A stretch of DNA of 64,000 nucleotides from NCBI RefSeq assembly GCF_000025185.1, contig NC_013720.1, positions 4,650,001 through 4,714,000 on the forward strand, written 5' to 3'. The translations under genes were made by a program, and so were the position numbers. Below the pieces are notes generated by a model. That model worked only from the letters and a program-made list of their open reading frames with translations. It did no database searches and was not told where the DNA came from. Below, piece by piece: positions 26,327-35,700 of the stretch. Numbering within the stretch: the stretch's first letter is position 1; every line of letters starts with the position of its first letter. The DNA is from Pirellula staleyi DSM 6068. Its GTDB lineage: Bacteria; Planctomycetota; Planctomycetia; Pirellulales; Pirellulaceae.

Positions 26327-27796
26327 ATGTCTATTCATCCAAGCTTGTCTAGTTCTGATACTCCCGAAAACAACCTCAGCCGAAAACCATCTGGAGGGAA
26401 ACGCCCACACGTGCAAGAGATTCAACGCGAACAAGGTGTAGCACGCGAACGAGCGATCCTCGTCCGTGTGATTCTTCCCGATCAATACTGCGGTGAAGAT
26501 CCGCTCGATGAGATCGCGGGTCTTGCCAAAACAGCCGGTGCCACGGTGGTGGGAACTTGCGTGCAGCGACGCGAAATCCCCGACACCACCACCTACCTTG
26601 GCAAAGGCAAAGTGAATGAGCTCAAGGAAATTGTCGAAGCCAACGAAGCCGATGTGGTGATTTTCGACAACGACTTGGGACCTGCCCAAACGCGCAACCT
26701 CGAGCAAACGATCAAAGTGAAAGTGCTCGATCGTACGGAGTTGATTCTCGACATCTTCGCGAGCAACGCGCGGTCGTATGAATCGCGACTCGCCGTGGAA
26801 CTAGCCCAACTCGAATATTCGCTGCCTCGACTGAAACGGATGTGGACCCACTTGTCGCGTATCAAGATGGGGATCGGCATGCGTGGTCCTGGTGAAAAGC
26901 AGCTGGAAGAAGATCGTCGACTCGTGGAACGCCGCATTCACGAACTCAAGACCGAACTCCATGGGGTCGAGCGTCGCAAACAGCGTCAAGTTGCCTCGCG
27001 AGCCGATCGCTTAACGGTTTCCTTGGTGGGCTACACCAACGCCGGCAAAAGCACTCTGATGAATGCTCTGACCGATGCCGGGGTCCTCGCAGCCGACAAG
27101 TTGTTCGCCACGCTCGACACGCGCACCAGGCGTTGGCATTTGCCAAGCTGGGGGCCGGTTTTGCTATCCGACACGGTTGGATTCATTCGCGATTTGCCAC
27201 ACGGATTGGTCGCCAGCTTCCGCGCGACACTCGAAGAAGCTCGTCAGGCCGATCTGCTGATCCACGTGGCCGATGCTTCGAATCCTGCTGTTCTCGAGCA
27301 GATCTCGGCGGTCTATATCGTGCTGCAAGAGCTGGGTATCGAAGAAAAAGATACGCTGCTCGTGCTCAACAAGATCGACCGTTTGGCCGATCCCGCACAA
27401 CTGGTGGCTGTAAAGCAGCGTTATCCCAACGCGATTACCATCAGTGCTGCAACGCGCGAAGGCTTCGATCGTTTGCACGACAGCGTGAGCAGCGCTCTGA
27501 GCCGATCGTTTGCTGATCTCGATGTGCAAGCGGAAGTGAGCAACGGACGTCTACTGGCTTTCTTGTCGGCGCATGGCGAGGTGCTGAGCAAGACATTCAG
27601 CGAAGACCGCGTGATTGTCCATTGCCGTTTGCCCCATCGTCACCTCGGTGGACTAATGCGCGAGCGAGCCGTGGTTCGCCCCCACACAGCTGCGGAGTTC
27701 TTGCTTCAAGACCTTCCCGAACATGCCGCTGAGAGCGAAGTAGAATTGCTCGAGGAAACTTCGCAGCCGAGCCCCTCGGTAGAAGATGTCGCTTGA
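26327..27796 (+). CDS. hflX: GTPase HflX
   Basis: Ribosome-associated GTPase that splits stalled 70S ribosomes under stress. The HflX-specific N-domain is visible (TYLGKGKVNELKEIV, DNDLGPAQTRNLE, VLDRTELILDIF) with the linker motif GIGMRGPGEKQLEEDRR. The G-domain motifs are G1 GYTNAGKST, G3 DTVGFIRDLPH and G4 NKID. The C-terminal domain follows. At 489 residues it is slightly longer than E. coli (426) because of a 40-residue polar N-terminus. The SDR gene begins two bases after the stop, so the two form an operon. Confidence 0.95.
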   Translation: MSIHPSLSSSDTPENNLSRKPSGGKRPHVQEIQREQGVARERAILVRVILPDQYCGEDPLDEIAGLAKTAGATVVGTCVQRREIPDTTTYLGKGKVNELKEIVEANEADVVIFDNDLGPAQTRNLEQTIKVKVLDRTELILDIFASNARSYESRLAVELAQLEYSLPRLKRMWTHLSRIKMGIGMRGPGEKQLEEDRRLVERRIHELKTELHGVERRKQRQVASRADRLTVSLVGYTNAGKSTLMNALTDAGVLAADKLFATLDTRTRRWHLPSWGPVLLSDTVGFIRDLPHGLVASFRATLEEARQADLLIHVADASNPAVLEQISAVYIVLQELGIEEKDTLLVLNKIDRLADPAQLVAVKQRYPNAITISAATREGFDRLHDSVSSALSRSFADLDVQAEVSNGRLLAFLSAHGEVLSKTFSEDRVIVHCRLPHRHLGGLMRERAVVRPHTAAEFLLQDLPEHAAESEVELLEETSQPSPSVEDVA

Positions 27797-27798
27797 TC

Positions 27799-28575
27799 AT
27801 GGGGCGTCGCACGCTGGTCAATGCCCGAGTGATCGTCACTGGTGCCACAAGTGGCATCGGCCGGTCGCTCGTGGTGCGGCTGGTGCGTGAAGGTGCCCGA
27901 GTTGTGGCGATTGGTCGCCGAGCCGATCGCTTGCAGCAGTTGGTCTCGGAAGTAGCAGAGCCCGATCGCTTAACGACACTGGCAGTGGATGTAACAGAAT
28001 GCGACGCATGTTCGCGTGCGCTCGCTCTCGCACAATCAGCGTATGGCGGTCTCGATATCCTGGTGAACAACGCCGGACTGGGCGGGATTGGTCTCTTTAG
28101 CGAGTCCTCCCCGGCCCGGGTTCGCGATGTCATGGAAGTGAACTTCTTCGCGCCGGTCGAGTGGATTCGCCAATCGCTGCCGATATTGCGCCAGGGCACA
28201 AAGCCACTGATCGTGAATGTTGGCTCGGTGCTGGGGCATCGCGCAGTTCCACGCAAAAGTGAATACTGCGCCAGCAAGTTTGCCCTTCACGGTTTCAGTG
28301 ATGCACTGCGGGCTGAACTGGCGCACGACGGAATCGACGTGCTTTTAGCAAGTCCGAGTACGACCGCTAGTGAGTTCTTCGATGCCTCGCGCGGTCAGAA
28401 GAGTGCGAGCGACGGTAAAGGGGGAATGTCACCTGATCTCGTTGCCGACCGAATCGTGCGTGCCATGCAGCGCGGTCAGCATGAAGTGATCATGACTGTG
28501 GGTGGAAAGCTGCTCGTTTGGCTCGACCGACTTTGCCCACCGCTGGCCAATCGCCTGGTGGCCTGGTGGGGATGA
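27799..28575 (+). CDS. Short-chain dehydrogenase/reductase
   Basis: Classical SDR, 258 residues. The cofactor motif is VTGATSGIG, followed by an Arg-rich IGRRADRLQQL that favours NADP(H). NNAGLGG, the catalytic Ser in NVGSVLGH and YCASK are all intact. After the active site the SPSTTASEFF segment resembles the DltE/YqjQ-type SDRs rather than FabG. A hydrophobic C-terminal end (LLVWLDRLCPPLANRLVAWW) suggests membrane association. The ATG at 27799 is two bases after the hflX stop; a TTG overlapping that stop at 27793 is an alternative. Substrate unknown. Confidence 0.85.
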   Translation: MGRRTLVNARVIVTGATSGIGRSLVVRLVREGARVVAIGRRADRLQQLVSEVAEPDRLTTLAVDVTECDACSRALALAQSAYGGLDILVNNAGLGGIGLFSESSPARVRDVMEVNFFAPVEWIRQSLPILRQGTKPLIVNVGSVLGHRAVPRKSEYCASKFALHGFSDALRAELAHDGIDVLLASPSTTASEFFDASRGQKSASDGKGGMSPDLVADRIVRAMQRGQHEVIMTVGGKLLVWLDRLCPPLANRLVAWWG

Positions 28576-28594
28576 AACGCACCCAGTTTGCTTG

Positions 28595-30175
28595 CTATCG
28601 GAGCAGCGGAGCAATCGGCAGCAAACGATCGTCGCCTAGCGGTAGCGTTCCGACTTCAGCTGGCTGAATTACTTGCTTTTCTGCAGGAACCTCGGGTTTT
28701 TCGCGCGTTTTCCGAAGCTCAAAGCGCGCGAGTGGTCGGGCTGGGTTCTCACGATTATCAGCAAGGTAGCCCAGCAGATAGCGGCCGTCATCCAGACGTG
28801 TCAGCAGCTTCCAAGCACCATCTTCGCTCACCACTTCGAACCGCTCGTCATCGATACCCAGCAGATCGCGAAGGGCTGCCGTATTGGTCGAGAGTAGCAG
28901 TTCGCCATGCGCACCAACGGTCGCCCAGCGCGCGCGATTTTCCGCAGTCAGACTTTCATAGAGTGCATTGAGTGTCAGCAGTGGCTGTGTGGTCGTTGGC
29001 GATGCTGCAGGAAGGGTGTTGGCCTTACGGAACTCCACAATCTTGGTCTTCACGCGCGAGTCGCGAGGCGTGCGTGTTTGTCGCGCAAGCTTGAGGATGG
29101 TCACCATCTCGAGTTCGCGCTCGCGCTGCTGCTCGGAAGCATCTTCGCGCACTAAGTAGATCGGCTGACGCGCCAATGGCTCGTTCTTCCAAGCTTCAAA
29201 TTCCGCAGCAACAGCTGCGGGAAGTTTTTCGAGAAGCTCGTTCCCGTGTCTCGCAAAACGTTCGCGTGGAAGAATCGAAACCTCGGGCAAACGCTCTCCA
29301 GCTGGCAGTGCCGATTGATGAGCGGCCTTGAGAGCATCGAAGAAATCCCACGCGCGATGAGCGTCGTTTCCCTCGAGCAAGAACTGCACCATTTGAGCAG
29401 CTGCAGTGCGATCGACGGCAATCGCTTCGAGTTCATCTTGCGAACTCCGTTTCGCACGCCACTGATAGCCTCCCACATCTGCTACACGCTCAATTTCAGG
29501 CGTTTTTGCAAGATCGGGAAGACGATTGTCACTCCCTGTTTCGAGCGCCACATACGTCGCCAAACCACTCGTGGCCCAGAGCGGGAACATCTTGTCGCAC
29601 TCGGCTGTGTGCAAAATGGCAAGCGCGACACCTTCGCGCATCGCTGGCAGCTGTTTCTCGAGCGATGGCAAACCGGTGCCGACCCGAATATGAACTTGCG
29701 TGATCAAGCCAACCACGTCGACCGTCGTTGCCGGCTGATCGCGATCGCGAATCGGCTCGTTGTCGATCACCACTTGCAGAGCACCGATGCCAAAATCGCC
29801 TCGACGATGTTCGGTCATCCAGTTGTCGGCTAGTGAAGCAGTGAAAGCCCACGTACGCTTCACTTCCTCGGCAACCGCCCGCGCATCGTCACGTCCGGTC
29901 ATGGAGACAACAGTGAACTGCGGCATGCGCACTTCATAGCCACGATGCGTTTGGCGTTCTTCGTTGCGAGGACGATCGAGTTCATCGACTGGACGGACAC
30001 GATTGTCGTTCACGCTGCGCATACTCGGCTGCGTATTCGGCGACTGTCCTAATAGTATCGTCGACTCACTTGCGATGAGTGCAGCGCTGCCGATTGCTAC
30101 AGCAATCCAGCGCCGAGCACTGACTAGCGACACTCCGTGGGAACTGGCCCGATGGGAATTGCATGGTTGTTTCAT
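28595..30175 (-). CDS. Secreted protein resembling a gluzincin-type peptidase but lacking HExxH
   Basis: A 526-residue exported protein (signal-like segment 22-43, RWIAVAIGSAALIASESTI). The middle, near residues 180-215, reads REGVALAILHTAE followed by FPLWATSGLATYVALETG. That is the layout of peptidase-MA-like domains (HExxH, then P.W..EGLA.Y), but the HExxH is replaced by ILHTAE. The downstream glutamate is also absent (TSGLA instead of SEGLA). Catalysis therefore seems unlikely. The C-terminal third (LGYLADNRENP, ending LLPIAPLLR) has no recognised domain. The ATG at 30175 follows GAGGG. It is probably an envelope protein of unknown role. Confidence 0.65.
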   Translation of the reverse strand: MKQPCNSHRASSHGVSLVSARRWIAVAIGSAALIASESTILLGQSPNTQPSMRSVNDNRVRPVDELDRPRNEERQTHRGYEVRMPQFTVVSMTGRDDARAVAEEVKRTWAFTASLADNWMTEHRRGDFGIGALQVVIDNEPIRDRDQPATTVDVVGLITQVHIRVGTGLPSLEKQLPAMREGVALAILHTAECDKMFPLWATSGLATYVALETGSDNRLPDLAKTPEIERVADVGGYQWRAKRSSQDELEAIAVDRTAAAQMVQFLLEGNDAHRAWDFFDALKAAHQSALPAGERLPEVSILPRERFARHGNELLEKLPAAVAAEFEAWKNEPLARQPIYLVREDASEQQRERELEMVTILKLARQTRTPRDSRVKTKIVEFRKANTLPAASPTTTQPLLTLNALYESLTAENRARWATVGAHGELLLSTNTAALRDLLGIDDERFEVVSEDGAWKLLTRLDDGRYLLGYLADNRENPARPLARFELRKTREKPEVPAEKQVIQPAEVGTLPLGDDRLLPIAPLLR

Positions 30176-30919
30176 CGCGCCCTCGATCTTATCTAAAGCC
30201 CACTCGCCAGTATCACGCCCGGCCAGCCTGCTAGCACCCTCGCGACAGCAACGCTGCGCGCAGTCATCCCTACTGCTCTCTATTCTCTTCCTTTATCGGC
30301 GGGAGGCAAACTTTTCTGCGGTAAACGATCGTAACGATTTTGCGATCACTTCTCCCGAGAACCGCATGTAGATTCCCCCTGAACATTCGATTTATTAGGC
30401 ATCGGCGGCATAGGCGGGAGGACTGGAAGAACCGGTGCGGTGGGATTTACCGGCATATTTTCTCAGGTTGAGGGCAGGGTGGGAGCGATAAGAAGAGTCA
30501 GGCGGATGGTGTCGCGCTGGTGGCGTGGGGATTGGACTACGTAGTCAGCGATACCTCGACTCTGCACGAAGTGGGCCTCTTCGGAGGCTGCTTTCTCCAG
30601 GGCGGCTCGATGACGCAAGGCTCTCAGTTGCGAGTGGCTCAGTGATGAGCTGGTCAGCACATGAGTGGCTCGTGCAGGAGACGTTCAGCGATGAACGGCC
30701 TCCTGTGTGCGTGGCTCAGCGATGAGCAAGCGAGTTGCAGGGCAGGGCCGGGTGATGGAAGCGATATCAGCGGCGACGTGAGTTGCCGGGCACCCGCTTC
30801 ATGATCAACAGGGATGTAGTGCGATGGTGAGTGCGAGGGCGAGCGGCGCGGCGAACAATTCGCCCGTGTCGAGCGACGCGGCACTTGCTGGCGAGATCAA
30901 TACGACAGGGGGAACGGCA
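30176..30919. other. Divergent intergenic region and long leader of the secretin gene
   Basis: About 740 bases. It contains three short hairpins with GNRA-type loops between 30637 and 30727. The frame of the secretin gene is open to 30824 at least, but the supported start is 30920. I see no other gene. Confidence 0.5.
30634..30727 (+). ncRNA. Leader element with three GNRA-tetraloop hairpins
   Basis: GCTCA-GTGA-TGAGC (30637-30650), GTTCA-GCGA-TGAAC in the middle (about 30683-30696) and GCTCA-GCGA-TGAGC (30714-30727). The middle copy changes a C-G pair to T-A and keeps pairing, and is extended by an outer CAGGAG/CTCCTG helix. The two flanking copies share a 17-base direct repeat (30634-30650, 30711-30727) with one mismatch, in the loop. 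Confidence 0.4.
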
Positions 30920-33742
30920 ATGTCGCGATCGTTCGAGATGCGGCGCGGCGGAATGTCGCAGCGGTGGAAACGGGTCCTCGCAGCTTCGCTGTGTGCAGGA
31001 AGTTTCCTAACAGGTTCGCTCCTCTTCGGAGCTGAGAACCAGTTGCGGCCCGCTTCGAATTCGCCAGTGAATTCCAGCGAGAACTCGCCGGTCATCAATC
31101 CATACACAGCGTCGAGCACGAGCAGTTCGCGAAAGAACTCCCCCGCGCCGACACCAAGTCCTGCCGCTGTGGCCAAGACGCCGGCCAAGATGGTCTCGAC
31201 CCCATCGAAGCTGAAGCCGACCGTGGCAACTGCTGCCGAGCCGGCCACGCTGCCGCAAGCGGAAGCAGTCCTCGCGCCGATCGTGAAAGCGTCGGACATG
31301 CAGCGCCGGCCAGGCGTTAGCCAAGCACCGACTCTCGCGCCGATCGTGAAGTCGAGTCGACCCGCGCTCCGCCCGACTCCTGCAGCCGACGAAGTAGTCG
31401 GAACCGGTGCCACAGGTCTCGAGACGCGTGAAACGCTCCCGACTCCCGCTTCGATTCCTGTCGCGGCCAAGCCAGTGCTCGCGGCCCCCAAGCCGATCGC
31501 TGCGGCGGTTGCTCCTGCTGTAAATCCAGCCTCGGCGAGCGACACAGCTGCGGCGGTTCCCTCGCGCAGCGTAAGCCCGTGGATGCAAGAGCTCGATGCT
31601 CCGCGTCCACTCGCGCCGCACACGCCTGAAGTTGCACCACAGCCGATTCCAAGTGCTGAAACACCACGCTCGCTCGCCACGGAAACACCAGCAGCGGCTC
31701 CGCGCTCGTCGTTTGCCGAAGCGGCTGAACGTGCCACCGAGCTGCTCGAAACCCCCGCGCCACGCACGCTGCCGAGCGTCGAATTCGGTCGTCCGAAGTT
31801 CGAGCCACTCGCGGAAGCGATGCCGACGATTCCACCGGCAGCCGAGCCCGCGCCGGTCCGCAGCAGCTTCATCCCAGTCGCTACGAGCGATCCTGCATCA
31901 GCTCCGCTGGCGATCGCCCCCGCACCGACGCGGGAAGCTTCAGCTGCCGCGCCGATGAACTTCACCGCGCCGATTGCCGCTCCTAGTGCAGCTCCCACCG
32001 CAACTGCCACCAAGCCGGTCGCGGCCTTACCTGCGTCGGCTCCGATTGCTTCGGTCGAGCCGAGTGCGCCGCAGCAGTTCACTGCGGAAAACCCGCAGCA
32101 AATCGCGCCCGTGATCAGCAGCGTTCAGGCGCGTCTCAGGGCACGTCAAGCAGCTGAAGCGCGGACGCTCACTCCTTATTCGCAGTCGATCGCTCCGGTG
32201 ATCTCGCGTCCCGGCTATGCTCAGCCAGGCCAGACTCGTCCGGCAGCACTCGTGCAGCCCGAGCCGATCGGTCCTGCTCGTGTCGACATGATTCCTGAAG
32301 GCTCGCCGTTTGAAGTGATCGACGAGTCGGGTGTGCTGACCGTTCGTGTGCGTCGCTCGCGCTTGCTCCGCACTAAAGTCGATATCTATCGCACTGCGGT
32401 GGTCGACGAATCGATCTGCGATGTGGTGCAGTTCACCCCACGCGAAGTCTCGATCATCGGCAAGTCGCAAGGAGCAACCCATGTGACGTTCTGGTTCGAC
32501 GATCCGAACTCGCAGCCACTCACGTGGCTCGTGAAGGTCGAGCCCGACGCCGAGGAAGTCAAAAAGGAAGAGCAGACCTACAAGCTGCTGCAAGATGTCA
32601 TTAACGAGATGTTCCCCGATAGCAAAATCGAACTGGTGGTTGTCGCCAGCAAGCTGATCGTACGTGGTCAAGCGAAGGATAGCGAAGAGGCCGCCCAGAT
32701 CATCTCGATCATCCGTGCTCAAACGGGTGGACAAGGTCAAAACGGTCTCGGCGGCGGTCAAAATGGCCTCGGTGAAGGGGCAGCTGCCGACGTCCTCTCC
32801 GACAGTGCCACCGGCAACAGCAGCCGTTCGCGCTTGCAAGTGATCAACATGCTGCGAGTCCCTGGCGTTCACCAGGTGGCTCTGAAAGTGAAGATCGCCG
32901 AGCTCAACCGAACCGCTGCTCGCGGCTTTGGTGTCGACCTGAAAACCGATATCAGCTTCAGCGAATCGGAAAAAGGTTCGTCGCTGCTGCTCGAAAGCAT
33001 CCTCAACATGGCGGGTGGACAAGCTCCGGCCCTCCTCACGCAGATCGATGGGGACGAAATCCAGATTGGCATTCGTTACCTGCAGCAGCACGGTGTGGTG
33101 AAGCTGTTGGCCGAGCCGACGCTCGTCACCTTGAGTGGACGTCCCGCCACGTTCATCGCGGGTGGTGAGTTCGCCGTTCCGACGGTCGTCGGAAGTGCCG
33201 GCCTCAACGCCGTGACAACCGACTTCCGAGCCTTCGGTGCGATCATCAGCTTCATGCCGACGGTGGTCGACAAGGACCGCATCCGCCTCGAAGTAGCCCC
33301 CGAGTTCAGCCAGATCAATCAGGACCTGAACGTCGGTGGCACCCCTGGCTTGCGAGTGCGTGCCGCGACCACCACGGTCGAGATGCGTGAAGGTCAAACG
33401 CTCGCCATCGCTGGTCTGCTCGAAGACAACATGAACGGCACCACGATCGGCGATCTGCCGTTCCTGGCCAAGATCTTTGGACGACGCGGCATGCAGCGGA
33501 ACGAGACGGAACTGCTGATCCTGGTATCACCTGAACTGGTCCATCCGATGGAGCCTGAAGAGGTGCCACCACTCCCGGGCTTTGATGTCACGGAGCCCAC
33601 CAACGGGCAGTTCTTCCTGCACGGTGATTTGGAAGGAAATCCGACCCAAGATTACCGCAGCACGGTGTGGCCACGGCTCCGCAAACGCTACGGCAGCGGC
33701 GGCCCATCGATGACGAGCGGCCCGTTCGGTCACGGGCAGTAG
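30920..33742 (+). CDS. Type II/IV secretion secretin, CpaC/RcpA (Tad) type
   Basis: Outer-membrane secretin, 940 residues from the ATG at 30920, which follows AGGGGG; the frame is open 32 codons further upstream to an ATG without that site. Signal peptide RWKRVLAASLCAGSFLTGSLLFGAE. Residues about 45-450 are Ala/Pro-rich low complexity. Then comes the pilus-formation N-terminal domain (FEVIDESGVLTVRVRRSRLL to EVSIIGKSQGATHVTFWF), a BON-like repeat (VVASKLIVRGQAKDSEEAA), a Gly/Gln linker, and the secretin core (LRVPGVHQVALKVKIAELNR, ending IGDLPFLAKIFG then LLILVSPELVHP). It heads a three-gene locus with two lipoproteins and probably forms the channel of a Tad-like pilus or secretion machine. 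Confidence 0.88.
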   Translation: MSRSFEMRRGGMSQRWKRVLAASLCAGSFLTGSLLFGAENQLRPASNSPVNSSENSPVINPYTASSTSSSRKNSPAPTPSPAAVAKTPAKMVSTPSKLKPTVATAAEPATLPQAEAVLAPIVKASDMQRRPGVSQAPTLAPIVKSSRPALRPTPAADEVVGTGATGLETRETLPTPASIPVAAKPVLAAPKPIAAAVAPAVNPASASDTAAAVPSRSVSPWMQELDAPRPLAPHTPEVAPQPIPSAETPRSLATETPAAAPRSSFAEAAERATELLETPAPRTLPSVEFGRPKFEPLAEAMPTIPPAAEPAPVRSSFIPVATSDPASAPLAIAPAPTREASAAAPMNFTAPIAAPSAAPTATATKPVAALPASAPIASVEPSAPQQFTAENPQQIAPVISSVQARLRARQAAEARTLTPYSQSIAPVISRPGYAQPGQTRPAALVQPEPIGPARVDMIPEGSPFEVIDESGVLTVRVRRSRLLRTKVDIYRTAVVDESICDVVQFTPREVSIIGKSQGATHVTFWFDDPNSQPLTWLVKVEPDAEEVKKEEQTYKLLQDVINEMFPDSKIELVVVASKLIVRGQAKDSEEAAQIISIIRAQTGGQGQNGLGGGQNGLGEGAAADVLSDSATGNSSRSRLQVINMLRVPGVHQVALKVKIAELNRTAARGFGVDLKTDISFSESEKGSSLLLESILNMAGGQAPALLTQIDGDEIQIGIRYLQQHGVVKLLAEPTLVTLSGRPATFIAGGEFAVPTVVGSAGLNAVTTDFRAFGAIISFMPTVVDKDRIRLEVAPEFSQINQDLNVGGTPGLRVRAATTTVEMREGQTLAIAGLLEDNMNGTTIGDLPFLAKIFGRRGMQRNETELLILVSPELVHPMEPEEVPPLPGFDVTEPTNGQFFLHGDLEGNPTQDYRSTVWPRLRKRYGSGGPSMTSGPFGHGQ

Positions 33743-34066
33743 TCGAGGGGCTGAAGGCTGGTGACAAGCGACGAGGAAGAGCCGAAAACAGCGGTATTCC
33801 TCGAAAAATAGAGCGACGAGAACCAACTCATCACGAGATCCTCACGATCTCCTGATGAAATCGATAGCAGTTACTGATGAGTACGTCACGAGTTACGATG
33901 TGAGTTGCCCAGGAGTTTTGCAAAAAGTTTTAAAGGAAGTGTACAGGCAGTTATCATAACTTCCTGATGAATTACCCAGCACTTCCTGATTACTTCTGCA
34001 GAACTTACTCACCATTTACTCGCGACTTTTAGAAGCCATTACCACCTCACCCGCGAGGTCGATCCG
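33743..34066. other. AT-richer spacer with short repeats between secretin and lipoprotein genes
   Basis: About 320 bases without a gene, clearly poorer in GC than the surroundings. It holds two direct copies of ACTTCCTGAT (33959-33968, 33981-33990) and several CTGATGA variants (33852, 33874, 33964). It also holds an AGTTA-TCA-TAACT hairpin near 33949 and a GAGATC/GATCTC pair near 33840. Probably a promoter or leader for the downstream lipoproteins. Confidence 0.45.
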
Positions 34067-34597
34067 ATGAAACGACGCGCCTTCTTCACGATGCTCCTGG
34101 CTGCCGCGGCAGCGCTCGGTTGTGCCCATGGCAAGACGAACAAGCGAGGCTATCGTGGTCCTGCTCACGATCGTCCGTTCCCCGCGGGTCAGGTGACCGA
34201 CTCCTTCTGGGAGACGCAAGAGACCAACGCCGAAGCTGCCGACTTCATCTTCTACGATCACGAGTTCCGTGGTCAGACGGCTGAACTGGCCCCCGGCGCG
34301 AAGCGTCACCTCGAAGAAGTGGCGATGCGACTCGAGCATGTGCCGTTCCCGGTGGTGATTGAAGTGAGTCAGCATCACGCCAAGCCGATGCTCGATCAAG
34401 CGCGACGTCGCACGATCGTCGAGCAGCTGGCTCGCATGGGTGTGCTGAACGCGGAAGAGCGCGTCGTGGTGGCCAATGCCTTCCCCGAAGGCTACACCGC
34501 CATCGAAGCCGAGTCGGCTTACTTCAACACACTCGGCGGCGCCTTCGGCGGCGGTGCCGGACGTCGCTTCGGCGGCACCGGCGGCAGCTACCGCTAA
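34067..34597 (+). CDS. Small lipoprotein downstream of the secretin (CpaD-like position)
   Basis: 176 residues with a lipoprotein signal (MLLAAAAALGC, Cys near residue 19). The mature part has ELAPGAKRHLEEVAMRLEHV and QARRRTIVEQLARMGVLNAEERVVVANAF, which resembles an OmpA/CpaD-like peptidoglycan- or pilus-associated domain, and ends in a Gly-rich tail. The ATG at 34067 follows GCGAGG at good spacing. Its place directly after a CpaC-like secretin suggests the pilotin/CpaD role; that is inference from position. Confidence 0.7.
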   Translation: MKRRAFFTMLLAAAAALGCAHGKTNKRGYRGPAHDRPFPAGQVTDSFWETQETNAEAADFIFYDHEFRGQTAELAPGAKRHLEEVAMRLEHVPFPVVIEVSQHHAKPMLDQARRRTIVEQLARMGVLNAEERVVVANAFPEGYTAIEAESAYFNTLGGAFGGGAGRRFGGTGGSYR

Positions 34598-34660
34598 CAG
34601 CACCTCGCAAAAACGATTCGATTGTCTTTCTGCTCGGTCCTATCCGTCACGAGATCCACG

Positions 34661-35656
34661 ATGAAAAGCTCGCTTCCAACCATCGCGATCATTGCACTTT
34701 CGACCCTCTCGTTGGCAACGGGTTGCAAGTCGATGCCATGGAATAACGATGGTGGCATGAAGCTCCCGAGCCCCTGGAGCACCGTCTCTGGCTCGAGCAA
34801 AAAGAGCACGACCGACAAAGTGGCCAGCAGTAAGAGTTCGAAGAAAATCCCTAAAAACGCCGAGAAAAACGCGAACGATCCGCTCTCGATGGAAATCGCT
34901 CGCGGTCGATCGATGGAACGCAATGGCGACTACGCCAAGGCTCGCGAACATTACGAATCGCTTTGGAAAGACAATTCTCAGAATGCTGAACTCGCGCATC
35001 GATTGGGTGTGGTTGCCGATCAGCAGAAACGCCACATCGAAGCAGAGCAGTACTTTATGATTTCGCTCCGCATCAATCCCGATGCTGCCCAGGTTCGGGG
35101 TGATCTTGGATACTGCTACTTCCTGCAAGGCAAATTGCCTCAGGCCGAAAGCAATCTGATGCAAGCGATTAAGATGGAACCTCAGAACGCTCGCCTGCAC
35201 AACAACCTCGGACTCGTCTTCGGTCACATGGGGAAGTATGAGTTTGCTTACGACGAGTTCTGCAAAGGTGGCAGCGAAGCGGATGCCTACTACAACCTGG
35301 CCTTCGTGCTCGCATCGCAAGACAAAACCGAAGATGCCATGGAATGCTTCCGCGAAGCACTAGTGTCGGACCCCAAGCACAAGGGTGCTCGTGAAGCTCT
35401 CGAATCGTTTGCTCAGTTCGAAGCGCTCCCAGAACATTTGAAGAATGCTAATAACGACATTGCCAGCAACGTACGCATGGTTCCCTACCAAGAGAATCTC
35501 GATGGGAGCGGCAACGATTCGCAGCAAACTTCAGCTGAGTTCGGTATCCCTAGCAGTCGCGACGCTGGTCGTCACACACGATCGCTACAAAATCGCTCGC
35601 GTGCCATGCTCAATAGCAACATGCAAAGCAACCGCGATGCACAGTTCGGCAACTAG
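34661..35656 (+). CDS. TPR lipoprotein, TadD-like
   Basis: 331 residues. Lipoprotein signal LSTLSLATGC, then a Lys/Ser-rich linker and about five tetratricopeptide repeats (ARGRSMERNGDYAKAREHYE, LAHRLGVVADQQKRHIEAEQYF, VRGDLGYCYFLQGKLPQAES, LHNNLGLVFGHMGKYEFAYD, YNLAFVLASQDKTEDAMECF). The tail is polar. TPR lipoproteins in Tad loci (TadD) help secretin assembly, which fits its place 63 bases after the small lipoprotein. The frame is open 13 codons before the ATG at 34661, but the signal peptide starts there. Confidence 0.82.
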   Translation: MKSSLPTIAIIALSTLSLATGCKSMPWNNDGGMKLPSPWSTVSGSSKKSTTDKVASSKSSKKIPKNAEKNANDPLSMEIARGRSMERNGDYAKAREHYESLWKDNSQNAELAHRLGVVADQQKRHIEAEQYFMISLRINPDAAQVRGDLGYCYFLQGKLPQAESNLMQAIKMEPQNARLHNNLGLVFGHMGKYEFAYDEFCKGGSEADAYYNLAFVLASQDKTEDAMECFREALVSDPKHKGAREALESFAQFEALPEHLKNANNDIASNVRMVPYQENLDGSGNDSQQTSAEFGIPSSRDAGRHTRSLQNRSRAMLNSNMQSNRDAQFGN

Positions 35657-35700
35657 TGAAAGTCGATTTAACTTCTGCAAAGATGGCTCAGTATCGCGCA

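Noticed and set aside
30805-33397. Two long open frames antisense to the secretin gene
   Set aside because: They arise from the GC-rich Ala/Pro codon pattern of the secretin.
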